The notes beneath the pieces were generated by a model. The model saw nothing but the letters and a program-made list of their open reading frames with translations, ran no database searches and was not told the DNA's origin. The translations under genes and the position numbers were made by a program. A DNA stretch of 64,000 nucleotides from Corynebacterium kalinowskii (GTDB lineage Bacteria; Actinomycetota; Actinomycetes; Mycobacteriales; Mycobacteriaceae), in NCBI RefSeq assembly GCF_009734385.1, contig NZ_CP046452.1, forward strand, positions 1,488,001-1,552,000, in the 5' to 3' direction. Shown piece by piece: positions 37,697 through 48,903 of the stretch (position 1 is the first letter of the stretch; each line of letters opens with the position of its first letter).

Positions 37697-37963
37697 CTAG
37701 CGGATGTCGAACCCTGTTACGCCTTTCGGCTCCGACCACTGCTCGACTACGGTCTGAACGTGGCCTGGGGTGTTCCCACTGCGCAGCCACGAGAGAAGTT
37801 CATCGCAGTGTGCGCGCGGTCCTTCTGCGACGACGCACACACGGCCATCGACCAGATTCGTGGCGCTACCCGCTAGCCCTAGTTCGAGAGCTCGTGAGCG
37901 GGTGTGCCAACGGAATCCGACGCCTTGGACGTCGCCAAGCACAAATGCAGTGAGGCGGGTCAT
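37697..37963 (-). CDS. acyP: Acylphosphatase
   Basis: 88 residues from ATG 37963, which overlaps the upstream symporter stop (ATGA). The catalytic pair is R18 in [11 protein letters not shown] and N36 in [10 protein letters not shown]. Hydrolyses acyl phosphates. Lies between smc and an alanine symporter. Confidence 0.92.
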   Translation of the reverse strand: MTRLTAFVLGDVQGVGFRWHTRSRALELGLAGSATNLVDGRVCVVAEGPRAHCDELLSWLRSGNTPGHVQTVVEQWSEPKGVTGFDIR

Positions 37964-39399
37964 CGCTGGGTGAGCGGGTCCGAGCCATCCCAACATTCCA
38001 TGCCGTCCCAGCCGCGAATGCCCTTGACATCGTCGCGGTGGAACACCGGGTTGAGGCCCTGGGAGCGCTGCTCGGCAAAGTGCTTCAGCAGTGCGACGGC
38101 AATGCCACCCATTGGGAGGATCGCAAGCAGGTTAACGGTGGCCATGAGGCCGGAGAAGGTGTCGGCAAGCGCCCAGACGAGCGGCACAGAGCCGAGAGCA
38201 CCGGCGAACACGCAGACAACAACCAGGGCGCGGAAGCCGTTGAGCACGCCCTTGGACTGGGTCAAGAATTCGATGTTGCTTTCGCCGTAGTAGTAATTAC
38301 CGATGACGGAAGAGAACGCCAGGAAGATGATGACCACGGTGAGGAAGTGAATGCCCCACTCGCCGACGTTGGAAGCCAGCGCGTTCTGCGTCATCTGCAT
38401 ACCAGTGAGTTCAGGGTCCATGTCGCCACGGGCCAGCAGGATGATGAAGGCCGTGATGGAGCAGACAACGATGGTGTCGAAATACACGCCGAGGGTTTGG
38501 ATCAGACCCTGCTTAACCGGGTGAGATACCGAAGCGGTAGCGGCAGCGTTGGGGACGGAACCCATACCGGCCTCGTTGGAGAACAGGCCACGCTGTACGC
38601 CCTTCATGATCACTGTTCCCAATGTGGCGCCCGCGAATTCACGGATGCCGAACGCGTGAGTCCAGATGGACCACACCATTCCGGGGATCTTGTCGGCATT
38701 CAGGGCCAACACGATTATGCCGATCACGATGTACATGGTGGCCATGACAGGCACGATGACCTGTGTGAAGTTGGCAATGCGCTGCACGCCACCGAAAATG
38801 ATGATCGCCGTCAGCAGGGACAACACGGCACCAACGATGATCTTCGTGCGCATGGGATCGCCGTCGAAGGACTGAGCCATGGCCTCCGAGATGGAGTTGG
38901 ACTGCACGGCGTTGAACACAAAACCATAGGTGACGGTGATGAGCACGACGAATAGGGCGGCTGCCCACTTCAGCTTCCAGACCTTGGTGATGTAGTACGC
39001 CGGGCCACCTCGGTACGACTGTGAATCGCGCACCTTGAATGCCTGCGCCAGCGTGGACTCGATGAATGACGTGGCACCGCCGATGATGGCAAGCATCCAC
39101 ATCCAGAACACCGCACCCGGGCCACCGGTGGCGATGGCGATGGCTACGCCGGCCACGTTGCCGGTGCCCACGCGGGAGGCAGCCGAAATGGTGAAAGCTT
39201 TGAAGGCCGATATGCCCTTTTGCCCTTCCGAGATGTCGGATGGCTTTTCGACGACCGCCTTGAACATGTCGGGGATGTAGCGGATCTGTACGACGATGGT
39301 GGTGATACAGAACCAGAGGCCCGCACCGACCAGAAGCACGATCATGAACTTCCAGTAGTGCTCATTGAATGTCTCTACGTATGTTTGGAGGTTTTCCAT
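37960..39399 (-). CDS. Sodium:alanine/glycine symporter, AGCS family
   Basis: 479 residues with about eleven membrane helices. Family features include [33 protein letters not shown] and [15 protein letters not shown]. Takes up alanine or glycine with sodium. Overlaps acyP downstream. Upstream is a short region with an imperfect GGGTA...TACCC repeat and no other gene. Confidence 0.9.
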   Translation of the reverse strand: MENLQTYVETFNEHYWKFMIVLLVGAGLWFCITTIVVQIRYIPDMFKAVVEKPSDISEGQKGISAFKAFTISAASRVGTGNVAGVAIAIATGGPGAVFWMWMLAIIGGATSFIESTLAQAFKVRDSQSYRGGPAYYITKVWKLKWAAALFVVLITVTYGFVFNAVQSNSISEAMAQSFDGDPMRTKIIVGAVLSLLTAIIIFGGVQRIANFTQVIVPVMATMYIVIGIIVLALNADKIPGMVWSIWTHAFGIREFAGATLGTVIMKGVQRGLFSNEAGMGSVPNAAATASVSHPVKQGLIQTLGVYFDTIVVCSITAFIILLARGDMDPELTGMQMTQNALASNVGEWGIHFLTVVIIFLAFSSVIGNYYYGESNIEFLTQSKGVLNGFRALVVVCVFAGALGSVPLVWALADTFSGLMATVNLLAILPMGGIAVALLKHFAEQRSQGLNPVFHRDDVKGIRGWDGMECWDGSDPLTQR

Positions 39400-39481
39400 A
39401 GGGGTAGCGTAAACGCTTGTACCCTATGACACATAGTTGGACTTTCATGACTGCCGCCACGCTGCGTCTTTTTAGCGATGA

Positions 39482-40312
39482 CTACAAGGCCTGACACCGC
39501 GGACAAAAGTGCGATCCGCGGTTCGCAAATTGCTGCCGAACGATGAGCGTGCCGCAGCGCGGGCACGGCCGTCCTAGCTGTCCGTAAGCATTCAGCGACC
39601 GAGAAAAATAACCAGATTCTCCATTGACATTCACGTACAGCGCGTCAAAAGAAGTTCCGCCCTGGGACAGGGCCCGTTGCATCACTTCAATACCGGAGGT
39701 CAACAATTCAGCGACCTCAGAAGCCGAAAGAGAAGAAGCAAGGCGCTCCCCATGGATCCTCGCCTGCCACAGCATCTCGTCTGCGTAAATGTTGCCGATC
39801 CCGGACACTACGGTTTGATCAAGCAGCACCCGCTTAATTGCTGAGCGTCGCGAACGGATCCGCTCACCCAAAAAGCCCAGGTCCAGCGCAGGATCTAAGA
39901 GATCGGAAGCGACATGGGACACTAGTTCAGGAACCCCATCGACTAGCTCCCCGACGTGCCAGTACCCGAAGGTGCGCTGGTCCACGAACCAAACTTCGTG
40001 GCCGTCGTCGAGAACTGCGCGCGCCCGGAGGTGCTTGTGAGGCTCGGCGGAAGAATCTTTGATGAGCATCTGCCCACTCATGCCAAGGTGGACGAGCAGC
40101 GCCCCCTGCGACGTATCAAGCCATAGATACTTGCCCCGGCGGTCAATGCCCTCGACGAGGGCACCTGCCATGCGAGCCTCAATTTCGGCAGCGCCACCGG
40201 GCTGGCGGCGTGCAACGCGTGGATGCAAAACCTCCGCCGTCGCAAAGCGCTTGCCGACGACATGGGCGGCCAACCCACGTCGCACCACCTCGACTTCTGG
40301 CAGCTCCGGCAT
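39482..40312 (-). CDS. mutM: Formamidopyrimidine-DNA glycosylase
   Basis: Removes 8-oxoguanine and FaPy lesions. 276 residues. N-terminal catalytic PELPEVEVVRRGL, H2TH region VSGIGNIYADEMLW, and C-terminal zinc finger CPRC...CPRC ending at residue 274. The start overlaps the rnc stop (TAATG). Confidence 0.95.
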   Translation of the reverse strand: MPELPEVEVVRRGLAAHVVGKRFATAEVLHPRVARRQPGGAAEIEARMAGALVEGIDRRGKYLWLDTSQGALLVHLGMSGQMLIKDSSAEPHKHLRARAVLDDGHEVWFVDQRTFGYWHVGELVDGVPELVSHVASDLLDPALDLGFLGERIRSRRSAIKRVLLDQTVVSGIGNIYADEMLWQARIHGERLASSLSASEVAELLTSGIEVMQRALSQGGTSFDALYVNVNGESGYFSRSLNAYGQLGRPCPRCGTLIVRQQFANRGSHFCPRCQAL

Positions 40313-41043
40313 TAGCGAATGGCGAGGAACGCTTCGTGAGCGGCTTGCTGTTCGGCGAGCTTCTTGTTCGGGCCGGTGCCGGTGCCGCGGACAGTGCCGT
40401 CGATGAGCACGTTTGAGGTGAACAGTTGATCGTGGTCAGGACCGGCCACTACTGATTCATAGACCGGAGCTGGCAGCTTCTTCTCCGCCACCTTTTCCTG
40501 AAGGGTCGTCTTCCAGTCCTGGTGCAAGCCGCGGGCGGAGGCGGTGTCGATCTTGGCTTTGAAGAGACGCAGTACCACGTCGCGGGCAGTTTCGAAATCG
40601 AACTGGCGGTAAATGGAGCCGAGGATTGCCTCCATGGTGTCCGCGAGAATCGAATCCTTGCTGCGACCGTCGGTGCCTTCCTCGCCCTTACCCAACAGAA
40701 TGTGCTGGCCAAGGTTGATTTCGCGAGCGATATCGGCAAGGCCATAGCGGCTCACGATGGAGGCGCGCATCTTGGAAATATCCGACTCAGGACGGTCCGG
40801 GTACTGCACGTATAGCTGCGTTGCTACCGACAGGCCAAGGACTGCGTCGCCGAGAAACTCGAGGCGCTCATTGTTCGGGAGCATGCCATTTTCGTTGGCA
40901 AAGGAGCGGTGTGTGAGGGCCAGGCGCAGGTGCTCGTCGTCAATGTCTACGCCGAGCGAAGCACGCAAGGGCGCGTGATCGACTGCGGCAAATGCCTCAT
41001 CAAGAGCTTCAGCGCCGGTGATGCGGGCCTTCTTTCGACTCAC
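40312..41043 (-). CDS. rnc: Ribonuclease III
   Basis: 243 residues. Catalytic signature NERLEFLGDAVLGL and second acidic site DTMEAILGSIY; C-terminal double-stranded RNA-binding domain (about 175-243). Processes rRNA precursors and other double-stranded RNA. Start GTG overlaps the DUF177 gene stop as GTGA; the unit sepIVA-DUF177-rnc-mutM is tightly packed. Confidence 0.95.
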   Translation of the reverse strand: MSRKKARITGAEALDEAFAAVDHAPLRASLGVDIDDEHLRLALTHRSFANENGMLPNNERLEFLGDAVLGLSVATQLYVQYPDRPESDISKMRASIVSRYGLADIAREINLGQHILLGKGEEGTDGRSKDSILADTMEAILGSIYRQFDFETARDVVLRLFKAKIDTASARGLHQDWKTTLQEKVAEKKLPAPVYESVVAGPDHDQLFTSNVLIDGTVRGTGTGPNKKLAEQQAAHEAFLAIR

Positions 41044-41564
41044 TTAAATTTCTCCAGTCCAGCCCAGCGAGGGTCTGGGCGGTCGTCCTCTTCACCGGAA
41101 ACTCCGTCCGGGGCGGGCACCTCATCGTCCCCGCAGTCGAGGCCAAAGTACTCGCATGTGGGGTTGAATGGCAAGTCAAGTCCGGCCGCATCGATCACGC
41201 TCTGGGTGAGGTTAATGTCATCTCCGACGACCTGCGGGATTTCATCCTCGTCATCGCCCGCATCGCCCTGGATAAAGTCCTCGGATGCAGCGAAAACCTC
41301 GTTGACGGTGACCTCATACGCAGGATGAAGTTCAGTTAGACAGCGCGAGCACTGCCCGGTCAACGTGGAAGAAACGGTGGCGTCGACCATGATGCCCTCC
41401 CCTAGCGGGGTGAGAGTCGCATCGACGGTGAGTTCGGTACCCGGCTCAATAGCGATCATCGCAACGCCGATACGTTCCTCGGACACGCCGGTTTGGGTGC
41501 GCTGTTCTGGCATGCCGGAGCCGCGGAGCAACGCGGTGACGTTAAAGACGAGTGGCGAGGCCAT
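41040..41564 (-). CDS. DUF177 (YceD-like) protein
   Basis: 174 residues. Contains GQCSRCLTELHP and a second Cys pair (CEYFGLDC), a likely zinc site; the middle is acidic. YceD family members are linked to 23S rRNA or L32 assembly. Here rpmF is not the next gene; rnc is, as in mycobacteria. Confidence 0.88.
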   Translation of the reverse strand: MASPLVFNVTALLRGSGMPEQRTQTGVSEERIGVAMIAIEPGTELTVDATLTPLGEGIMVDATVSSTLTGQCSRCLTELHPAYEVTVNEVFAASEDFIQGDAGDDEDEIPQVVGDDINLTQSVIDAAGLDLPFNPTCEYFGLDCGDDEVPAPDGVSGEEDDRPDPRWAGLEKFK

Positions 41565-42272
41565 TTAGATTTCCTCTCGAGCGCCGGAAGCGCCTGCGCC
41601 ACGACGGATAGCAGCACGGTCTCGGGAGATGGTGCGCAGCGTGGCGGACAGAGACTCCTCGAACTCGGCGAGCTTGCCATCCACGTACGTGTCGCATTCC
41701 ATGCGCAGGCGATTGGAATCGGTGTGAGCAGCATCGACGACGCGGTGTGCTTCTTCATTAGCGCGGCGAACAACCTCGGACTCAGAGACCAAGCGCTGCT
41801 GCTCGGCGAGGCCCTCCTGGACCGCACGATCGTAAGAGTCGCGGGCTTGCTTCTCCAAGCGCTCGGACTCGGCGGTAGCGCGGTCGACCAGCGCATCGGC
41901 TTCTCGACGCGCATCGTCGACCATACGGCCGGCATCATCCTGCGCCTTGGACACGGTGGCGTGAGCGCGGTTCTCTGCATCCGAGACCATCACGTCAGCA
42001 TCGTGACGAGCGGTCGTCACGAGATCATTGGCCTCGCGGTCGGCATCCTCAACAATATCTGCGGCCTTATCCTCGGCACCGCGAATGATCTCTTCGCGCT
42101 GATCGAGGACGTCCTGAGCGTCATCAAGCTCGACAGGTAGGGCGTTGCGGAGGTCGTCGAGAAGCGCCAGCATGTCATTGCGGGGCACCATGCAGTTGGC
42201 GGTCATCGGCACGCCATAGGCCTGCTCGACGGTCTGAACCATTTCATCCAAAGCTTCAAAAACGCGGTACAT
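41565..42272 (-). CDS. sepIVA: SepIVA, DivIVA-like cell division protein
   Basis: 235 residues from ATG 42272. The N-terminal MYRVFEALDEMVQTVEQAYG resembles DivIVA membrane-binding heads, followed from about 50 to 210 by a highly charged coiled coil rich in ADREAND-like repeats, then a basic tail. The gene order with DUF177 and rnc matches M. tuberculosis Rv2927c-Rv2926c-rnc, where the first gene is SepIVA, needed for septation and mycomembrane growth. The longer open frame upstream has no support. Confidence 0.8.
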   Translation of the reverse strand: MYRVFEALDEMVQTVEQAYGVPMTANCMVPRNDMLALLDDLRNALPVELDDAQDVLDQREEIIRGAEDKAADIVEDADREANDLVTTARHDADVMVSDAENRAHATVSKAQDDAGRMVDDARREADALVDRATAESERLEKQARDSYDRAVQEGLAEQQRLVSESEVVRRANEEAHRVVDAAHTDSNRLRMECDTYVDGKLAEFEESLSATLRTISRDRAAIRRGAGASGAREEI

Positions 42273-42395
42273 GGTGCCCAGCTTACCTAGACTGCTCCAC
42301 TGGGCTGGGAGGACAACGCAGAAGAGCGCCAATGAGTTTCTCGTCCTACCCGATATCCAAACGGGAACGGTTCTCGCGCGACTGTGGCAGAAACG

Positions 42396-42431
42396 CAAAA
42401 AGGCCATCCCACACGATGCGGGATGGCCTTT
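42396..42431 (-). terminator. Terminator after gdhA
   Basis: AAAGGCCATCCC and GGGATGGCCTTT form a 12-bp stem with a 9-base loop and a T-run on the minus strand. Confidence 0.85.
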
Positions 42432-42442
42432 AAGAGCTGTGA

Positions 42443-44150
<1,708 letters not shown>

Positions 44151-45221
44151 ATGAACATCCTGATCGCCCCAGATTCCTTCAAGGGCACCGCGACCGCGGC
44201 ACTAGCAGCCGAGTACATCGCTACCGGTGTCGCCGAAGTCCTCCCCGATTCCTCAATAACCACTCTCCCCCTCGCCGACGGAGGGGAAGGAACCGCCGCT
44301 TGCTTCTCCGGTTCGTCCATCACGCTGCCGACTACCGATGCGGCAGGTCGTCTTACCGAAGCCAGCTACGTCTACAACGCTGAAACATGCGAGGCCTTCA
44401 TTGACATCGCCGCAGCCTCCGGGCTACCGGCGGTCCAAGACAATCTGGTACCGACCACCGGCGACACATATGGATCCGGAGTGCTGATTGCTGATGCAGT
44501 ATCCCGTGGTGCCCGCCGCATCACCCTGGGCCTCGGCGGAAGTGCGACCGTCGACGGTGGCACGGGCATCCTCGTTGCCCTCGGCGCTACCCCGATGAAT
44601 AAGGAGGGGCATCCACTCCGTCAAGGCGGCGCCGCCCTCGTAGATTTCGACCACTTCGATACCGCTCAACTCAACATTCCAGCAGCTTCAGTCGAATGGG
44701 TGCTACTCGCAGACGTTACGGCACCAGCCACCGGACCAACCGGTGCTGCCGCTGTGTTTGGCCCGCAGAAGGGCGCGAGCGAGACGGACGTCGATAAGCT
44801 CGATCAAGCCCTAGCCACTCTGTGCGAGCGCTGCGGCATTGACCCCGAGCGCCCTGGTTTCGGTGCTGCCGGCGGCGTTCCCATCGCTTTGACCTGGTTG
44901 TCTACCATGCTGCACGGCACCGAAGACGCGGTCCACGTGCTGCCCGGCGCGCAGGTAGTGGCGCAATCGATGGGCCTGGACCAGCAGCTTGCAGAAGCCG
45001 ATCTCGTGATTACGGGCGAGGGCTCCTTCGATTCCCAATCGCTCACCGGCAAAGTCACCGGTATGGTGCTTGAGCTCGCTGAACGCGCCCAGGTACGGTC
45101 CGCGATCGTGGCTGGAAAGATCTCCGATGCGCCCGCGGGAGTGCTCACCGCCGAGCTCATCGATGCTGATGTGCGAACGCAGCTTATCGACGCCGGTCGC
45201 CGCATCGCCGCCCAGTTCTAA
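44151..45221 (+). CDS. Glycerate 2-kinase family protein
   Basis: 356 residues from ATG 44151, with GGAAA 10 bases upstream. N-terminus MNILIAPDSFKGT, LADGGEGT, LGLGGSATVDGGTG and the C-terminal VITGEGSFDSQSLTGK define the GlxK/GarK family, which phosphorylates D-glycerate. Its 3' end overlaps the convergent 117-residue gene by 4 bases. Confidence 0.92.
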   Translation: MNILIAPDSFKGTATAALAAEYIATGVAEVLPDSSITTLPLADGGEGTAACFSGSSITLPTTDAAGRLTEASYVYNAETCEAFIDIAAASGLPAVQDNLVPTTGDTYGSGVLIADAVSRGARRITLGLGGSATVDGGTGILVALGATPMNKEGHPLRQGGAALVDFDHFDTAQLNIPAASVEWVLLADVTAPATGPTGAAAVFGPQKGASETDVDKLDQALATLCERCGIDPERPGFGAAGGVPIALTWLSTMLHGTEDAVHVLPGAQVVAQSMGLDQQLAEADLVITGEGSFDSQSLTGKVTGMVLELAERAQVRSAIVAGKISDAPAGVLTAELIDADVRTQLIDAGRRIAAQF

Positions 45222-45571
45222 GGGACGATCACCACAGTCCACGGATAGACGGCAGCAACCTCGAAGGCTTCCTCGTTTTCGAGGGCCGTCGGCTCCGGAG
45301 GCAAATCCGCGTGTGGTGTCAACAAGCGGGCAAAGGTCATGGCCGTCTGATTGAGATTGCTGGCTGCGTGGATTGAAAATCGAACCACTCGGCGGTCTGG
45401 GGCCTCATCCTCGAGTTGTTCCCGAAGTTGGCGTTCGACGTCTTCGGTGACGGTCACCTCGTCGCTGACAGATACGGTGACATGCATTGCTGCGGCAAGT
45501 TGCTCGAAGCGCTGGTAAAGCGCAGGGATTTCTGCTTCGGGAACAAGGGCATCAAACACGATTTCAGGCAT
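45218..45571 (-). CDS. Hypothetical acidic protein
   Basis: 117 residues from ATG 45571, with a GAGG close upstream. Strongly acidic, with no membrane segments; the start PEIVFDALVPEAEIPALYQRF and the segment VVRFSIHAASNLNQTAMTFARLL look well folded, mixed alpha/beta. I do not recognise a family. Divergent from the DUF4921 gene and convergent with the glycerate kinase gene. Confidence 0.6.
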   Translation of the reverse strand: MPEIVFDALVPEAEIPALYQRFEQLAAAMHVTVSVSDEVTVTEDVERQLREQLEDEAPDRRVVRFSIHAASNLNQTAMTFARLLTPHADLPPEPTALENEEAFEVAAVYPWTVVIVP

Positions 45572-45602
45572 AACCTCACAGTAGCGAATACGCTTGTAGG
45601 TT

Positions 45603-46940
45603 ATGAGCACACCGCTACACAATCGCCCAACTCCCCTGATCACCATGGCTGACGGCACCCTGAAGCAAGTCAATCCACTAACGGGTACCGAGGTATGGAC
45701 AGTGCCCGGCCGGGGAAACCGACCGCTGTCTACCCCAGCAACTGATCCCCGACCGCTCTCAGATGCCGATCACACCTCTGCGTGCGCTTTCTGCTCCGAC
45801 AGGCTCCTACAGACTCCTCCGGAGAAGTCCCGCATGGTGCGGGAAAATGGAACCTGGTTCACCCGCCCAGGACTTCTCCCCAGCCAGCTGGGCCAAAGCG
45901 TCGCCGAATTCCGGCGGGTACCCAACCTGTTCGAGATTGTCTCCTTTGACTATTGGCGGGAGAACTACGGATTCCAGATCGACCCGGAAACCAACGCACG
46001 CATGCAGGACTATTTGGCAGATCCAGCGGGCCGAGACCACGTCCTGTCGATCGTGCGTACGAGGCTGAAGGCCGCCGGCAAACCTGCCGAAGAGCTCGAA
46101 GCGATGACCGAAGAACAGCTTCTGGAACGCGCTGGCGGTTACTTCGCCGGTGGGCACGACCTCATCATTGGGCGCAGGCACTACGTTGACGGGGCGACGC
46201 ATGACAACCAATTGGCGTCGTCAGGCACGCTCAGCGTAGATGAACACCGCGCCCTCATTCGCTTCACCACCCAGGCCGTTGCCGACCTCTACGCCCGCAA
46301 TCGCTACGCCCCATACGTGGCAGTGTTTCAAAACTGGCTCAAGCCTGCGGGTGCTTCCTTTGACCACCTACACAAGCAACTGGTGGCCATCGACGAGCGT
46401 GGCGTGCACGCGGAAGAAGAAATTGCGCGTCTGCGGGCCAACCCGAACATGTACAACGAGTGGGCCGTCGACTACGCGAACTACCACAATCTCATCATCG
46501 CCGAAAACGACTACGCCGTCGCCTTCGCCGGTTTCGGCCACCGCTACCCCACCCTGGAGATTTACTCTAAGTCCGCTACCCCGGAACCATGGCTACAGAC
46601 GGACGATGAGATTGGTGGCATGAGCGATCTCATGCACGCCTGCCATGCCGCGACCGGCCCTGATGTGCCGTGCAATGAAGAATGGCACCACAAGCCCATC
46701 GACCTCGACATTCCTATGCCATGGCGCGTCATGATCAAATGGCGAGTGTCCAATCTCGCCGGATTCGAAGGCGGCACCAAAATCTATCTCAATACTCTGT
46801 CGCCTCAGAACATTCGCGATCGTGTGGTCAGTGCCATGTTCTCCTTGCGCGATGAGGGACGCATTGCGCCGACGATTCGCATCGCCACCGAGGCATATGT
46901 AGAGCGCAACTGCCTGAAGTACAACCCGGTCCTGCGTTAG
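45603..46940 (+). CDS. DUF4921 family protein, GalT-like fold
   Basis: 445 residues from ATG 45603; ATG 45645 (MADGTLKQ) is also possible. Early CAFC pair and a later FDHLHKQLVA resemble the zinc and HxH nucleotidyl-transfer sites of galactose-1-phosphate uridylyltransferase, but the HPH triad is changed to HLH. GGTKIYLNTLSPQ and the C-terminal RNCLKYNPVL are family features. The reaction is not established. Confidence 0.75.
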   Translation: MSTPLHNRPTPLITMADGTLKQVNPLTGTEVWTVPGRGNRPLSTPATDPRPLSDADHTSACAFCSDRLLQTPPEKSRMVRENGTWFTRPGLLPSQLGQSVAEFRRVPNLFEIVSFDYWRENYGFQIDPETNARMQDYLADPAGRDHVLSIVRTRLKAAGKPAEELEAMTEEQLLERAGGYFAGGHDLIIGRRHYVDGATHDNQLASSGTLSVDEHRALIRFTTQAVADLYARNRYAPYVAVFQNWLKPAGASFDHLHKQLVAIDERGVHAEEEIARLRANPNMYNEWAVDYANYHNLIIAENDYAVAFAGFGHRYPTLEIYSKSATPEPWLQTDDEIGGMSDLMHACHAATGPDVPCNEEWHHKPIDLDIPMPWRVMIKWRVSNLAGFEGGTKIYLNTLSPQNIRDRVVSAMFSLRDEGRIAPTIRIATEAYVERNCLKYNPVLR

Positions 46941-46970
46941 GGTTTAGAGAAAGAACGAGAGGATTCCGTT

Positions 46971-48224
46971 GTGAACGATATTGCCGAGCTGCTCAACTCA
47001 GCCACCACCGATCTCACCTGGCAGCGAGATTTCTACCGCGACCTGCACACTCACCCCGAGTTGTCCATGCAGGAAGAGCGCACTGCTAGCCGGATCCAGG
47101 CCAAGCTGGCTGACTTTGACTGTGAAGTCGTCTCCGGCATCGGTGGCCACGGCATCATTGCCATTTTCCGCAATGGCGAAGGCCCCACCGCAGTGATGCG
47201 TGCTGACTTCGACGCCCTCCCCGTCGAAGAGACCACCGGCGTCGAGTTCGCCTCTGTCGCAGAGGGAGTCACCCCACAAGGCGTGCGCACCAAGCTCATG
47301 CATGCCTGCGGTCATGACATGCACACCACCGCGCTGCTCGGCTGCTGCGCGCTTCTCGACGACCTTCGCGATCAATGGTCTGGTACCTTCATCGCTTTGT
47401 TCCAGCCGTCTGAAGAAAACGGTGCTGGCGCTCTGGCCATGGTAAACGACGGGCTCAAGCACCTCATGCCGGTTCCGGACGTGGTGCTGGGCCAACACAT
47501 CGGACCCGGCGCCGCTGGAACAGTCATGTCGAAGCCAGGACCTGCTTTGACCGCTGCCGACACGATCCGAATCCAAATTTTTGGTCGGTCGTCACACGGT
47601 TCCATGCCGCATCTGTCTGTGGACCCAACGTTTGTGGCCGCGATGATTGTGGTGCGCCTCCAGGCCATCGTCGGCAGGGAGATTCCTCCGTCCGAGTTCG
47701 CGGTAATTACCGTGGGTACGCTCACCTCGGGCAATTCCAATAATACGATTCCGGCCACCGCTAATTTGGTGCTGAACTGCCGCACCTACAACGATGCCGT
47801 CAAGCACCACCTGTACGCGGCTGTGGAACGAGTTGTCCGAGCAGAATGCCAGGCTTCAGGATGCCCGCAGGAGCCAACTTTTGAGTACACCGATCATGCA
47901 CCACTGACGGACAACTCACCCGAGGTGTTCGCAGCGGTCCGAAGCAATTTCGATGCTGTATTCGGCGTAGATTCCATCGACGGAACCCCATGGACGGCAT
48001 CCGAGGACTTTTCGCAGGTACCGCGCGCATTCGGAGCGCCCTACTTGTACTGGATGGTCGGTGCCACACCAAGAGCTCAATGGGATGCTGCCGTGGCAGC
48101 GGGACGAGTGACCGAGGACATCCCGTCCAACCACATGAGCAATTTCCTTCCCGATTTCGAGCCAACCGTTCAGGCGTCGAATCTGGCTGCGGCTACTGCT
48201 GTACTGACTTATTTGAAGAAATAG
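46971..48224 (+). CDS. M20-family metal-dependent amidohydrolase
   Basis: 417 residues from GTG 46971, with GAGAGGA upstream. Metal-binding motif KLMHACGHDMHTT (about 104-116), RADFDALP, and QPSEENGAGA match the hippurate hydrolase/IAA-amino acid hydrolase group of peptidase M20. Probably cleaves an N-acyl amino acid. The neighbouring convergent GntR regulator may control it. A stem-loop 15 bases after the stop may end transcription. Confidence 0.88.
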   Translation: MNDIAELLNSATTDLTWQRDFYRDLHTHPELSMQEERTASRIQAKLADFDCEVVSGIGGHGIIAIFRNGEGPTAVMRADFDALPVEETTGVEFASVAEGVTPQGVRTKLMHACGHDMHTTALLGCCALLDDLRDQWSGTFIALFQPSEENGAGALAMVNDGLKHLMPVPDVVLGQHIGPGAAGTVMSKPGPALTAADTIRIQIFGRSSHGSMPHLSVDPTFVAAMIVVRLQAIVGREIPPSEFAVITVGTLTSGNSNNTIPATANLVLNCRTYNDAVKHHLYAAVERVVRAECQASGCPQEPTFEYTDHAPLTDNSPEVFAAVRSNFDAVFGVDSIDGTPWTASEDFSQVPRAFGAPYLYWMVGATPRAQWDAAVAAGRVTEDIPSNHMSNFLPDFEPTVQASNLAAATAVLTYLKK

Positions 48225-48888
48225 GAAAGCGCACCGTTTTGAGCACGCTAACGGCGTGCTCAAGGTGCCGTGCGTTCAACGAAATGACGCGTTCGATGTC
48301 GCCATCTTCAAGGGCATCGAGGAGCTGGAAGTGCTCCTCGTTTGCCACCGCCATCAACTCGGGATCGGCATGCAGGCTGATCGTGATGTACGGACCGGCG
48401 GCAATCCCCAGCAGTCGTGCGACGCGGGATGTCCAGGAGTCGTTGAGCCCCATGATCATGCAGTGAAAGCGCAGGTCGAGGTCACAAAACTCGACCGGGT
48501 CGCGCACATCATTCATTTCTACGCACAACTCGCGCGCCTCGTCGACCGTCCCGGAAAGTCGACCCGCTGCCAATCGGTGCTGAACTGGCTCTAGCGTCCG
48601 CCGGAGTGTGTAGATTTCCTCTGCGGCCTCAAAACTAAGTTGGGTGACAGTTGTTCCCTTGTGCGCTTCTGAGTGCGCGAGCCCATCTTGTTCTAAACGA
48701 CGAATGGCCTCCCGGATAGGCGTGATTGACACGTCTAGCCGGTCGGCCCATTCAGACTGCACAATGTGGGTTCCACCAGGCAGCTCGCCAGAAGTGATCG
48801 CACGACGCAGTTCGTTGTACGCCACTTGGGCTTGGGTGGTACGGCGGGAGATCCGAATGCCTTCGAGGGGACTCACATGTCCCACCAT
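48193..48888 (-). CDS. GntR-family transcriptional regulator (FCD type)
   Basis: 231 residues. Winged helix (about 20-85, QVAYNELRRAITSGELPGG then PIREAIRRLEQDGLA) and a C-terminal FCD ligand domain with metal-binding DLRFH and HLEH histidines. The start could also be GTG 48876. It overlaps the convergent M20 gene by 32 bases and follows glgP by 15 bases. Confidence 0.9.
   Translation of the reverse strand: MVGHVSPLEGIRISRRTTQAQVAYNELRRAITSGELPGGTHIVQSEWADRLDVSITPIREAIRRLEQDGLAHSEAHKGTTVTQLSFEAAEEIYTLRRTLEPVQHRLAAGRLSGTVDEARELCVEMNDVRDPVEFCDLDLRFHCMIMGLNDSWTSRVARLLGIAAGPYITISLHADPELMAVANEEHFQLLDALEDGDIERVISLNARHLEHAVSVLKTVRFPISSNKSVQQ
48239..48263. terminator. Hairpin after the M20 gene
   Basis: TTGAGCACGC and GCGTGCTCAA form a 10-bp stem with a 5-base loop, 15 bases after the M20 stop and inside the end of the convergent regulator gene. 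No T-run. Confidence 0.4.
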
Positions 48889-48903
48889 ACCTATAACTGT
48901 GAA

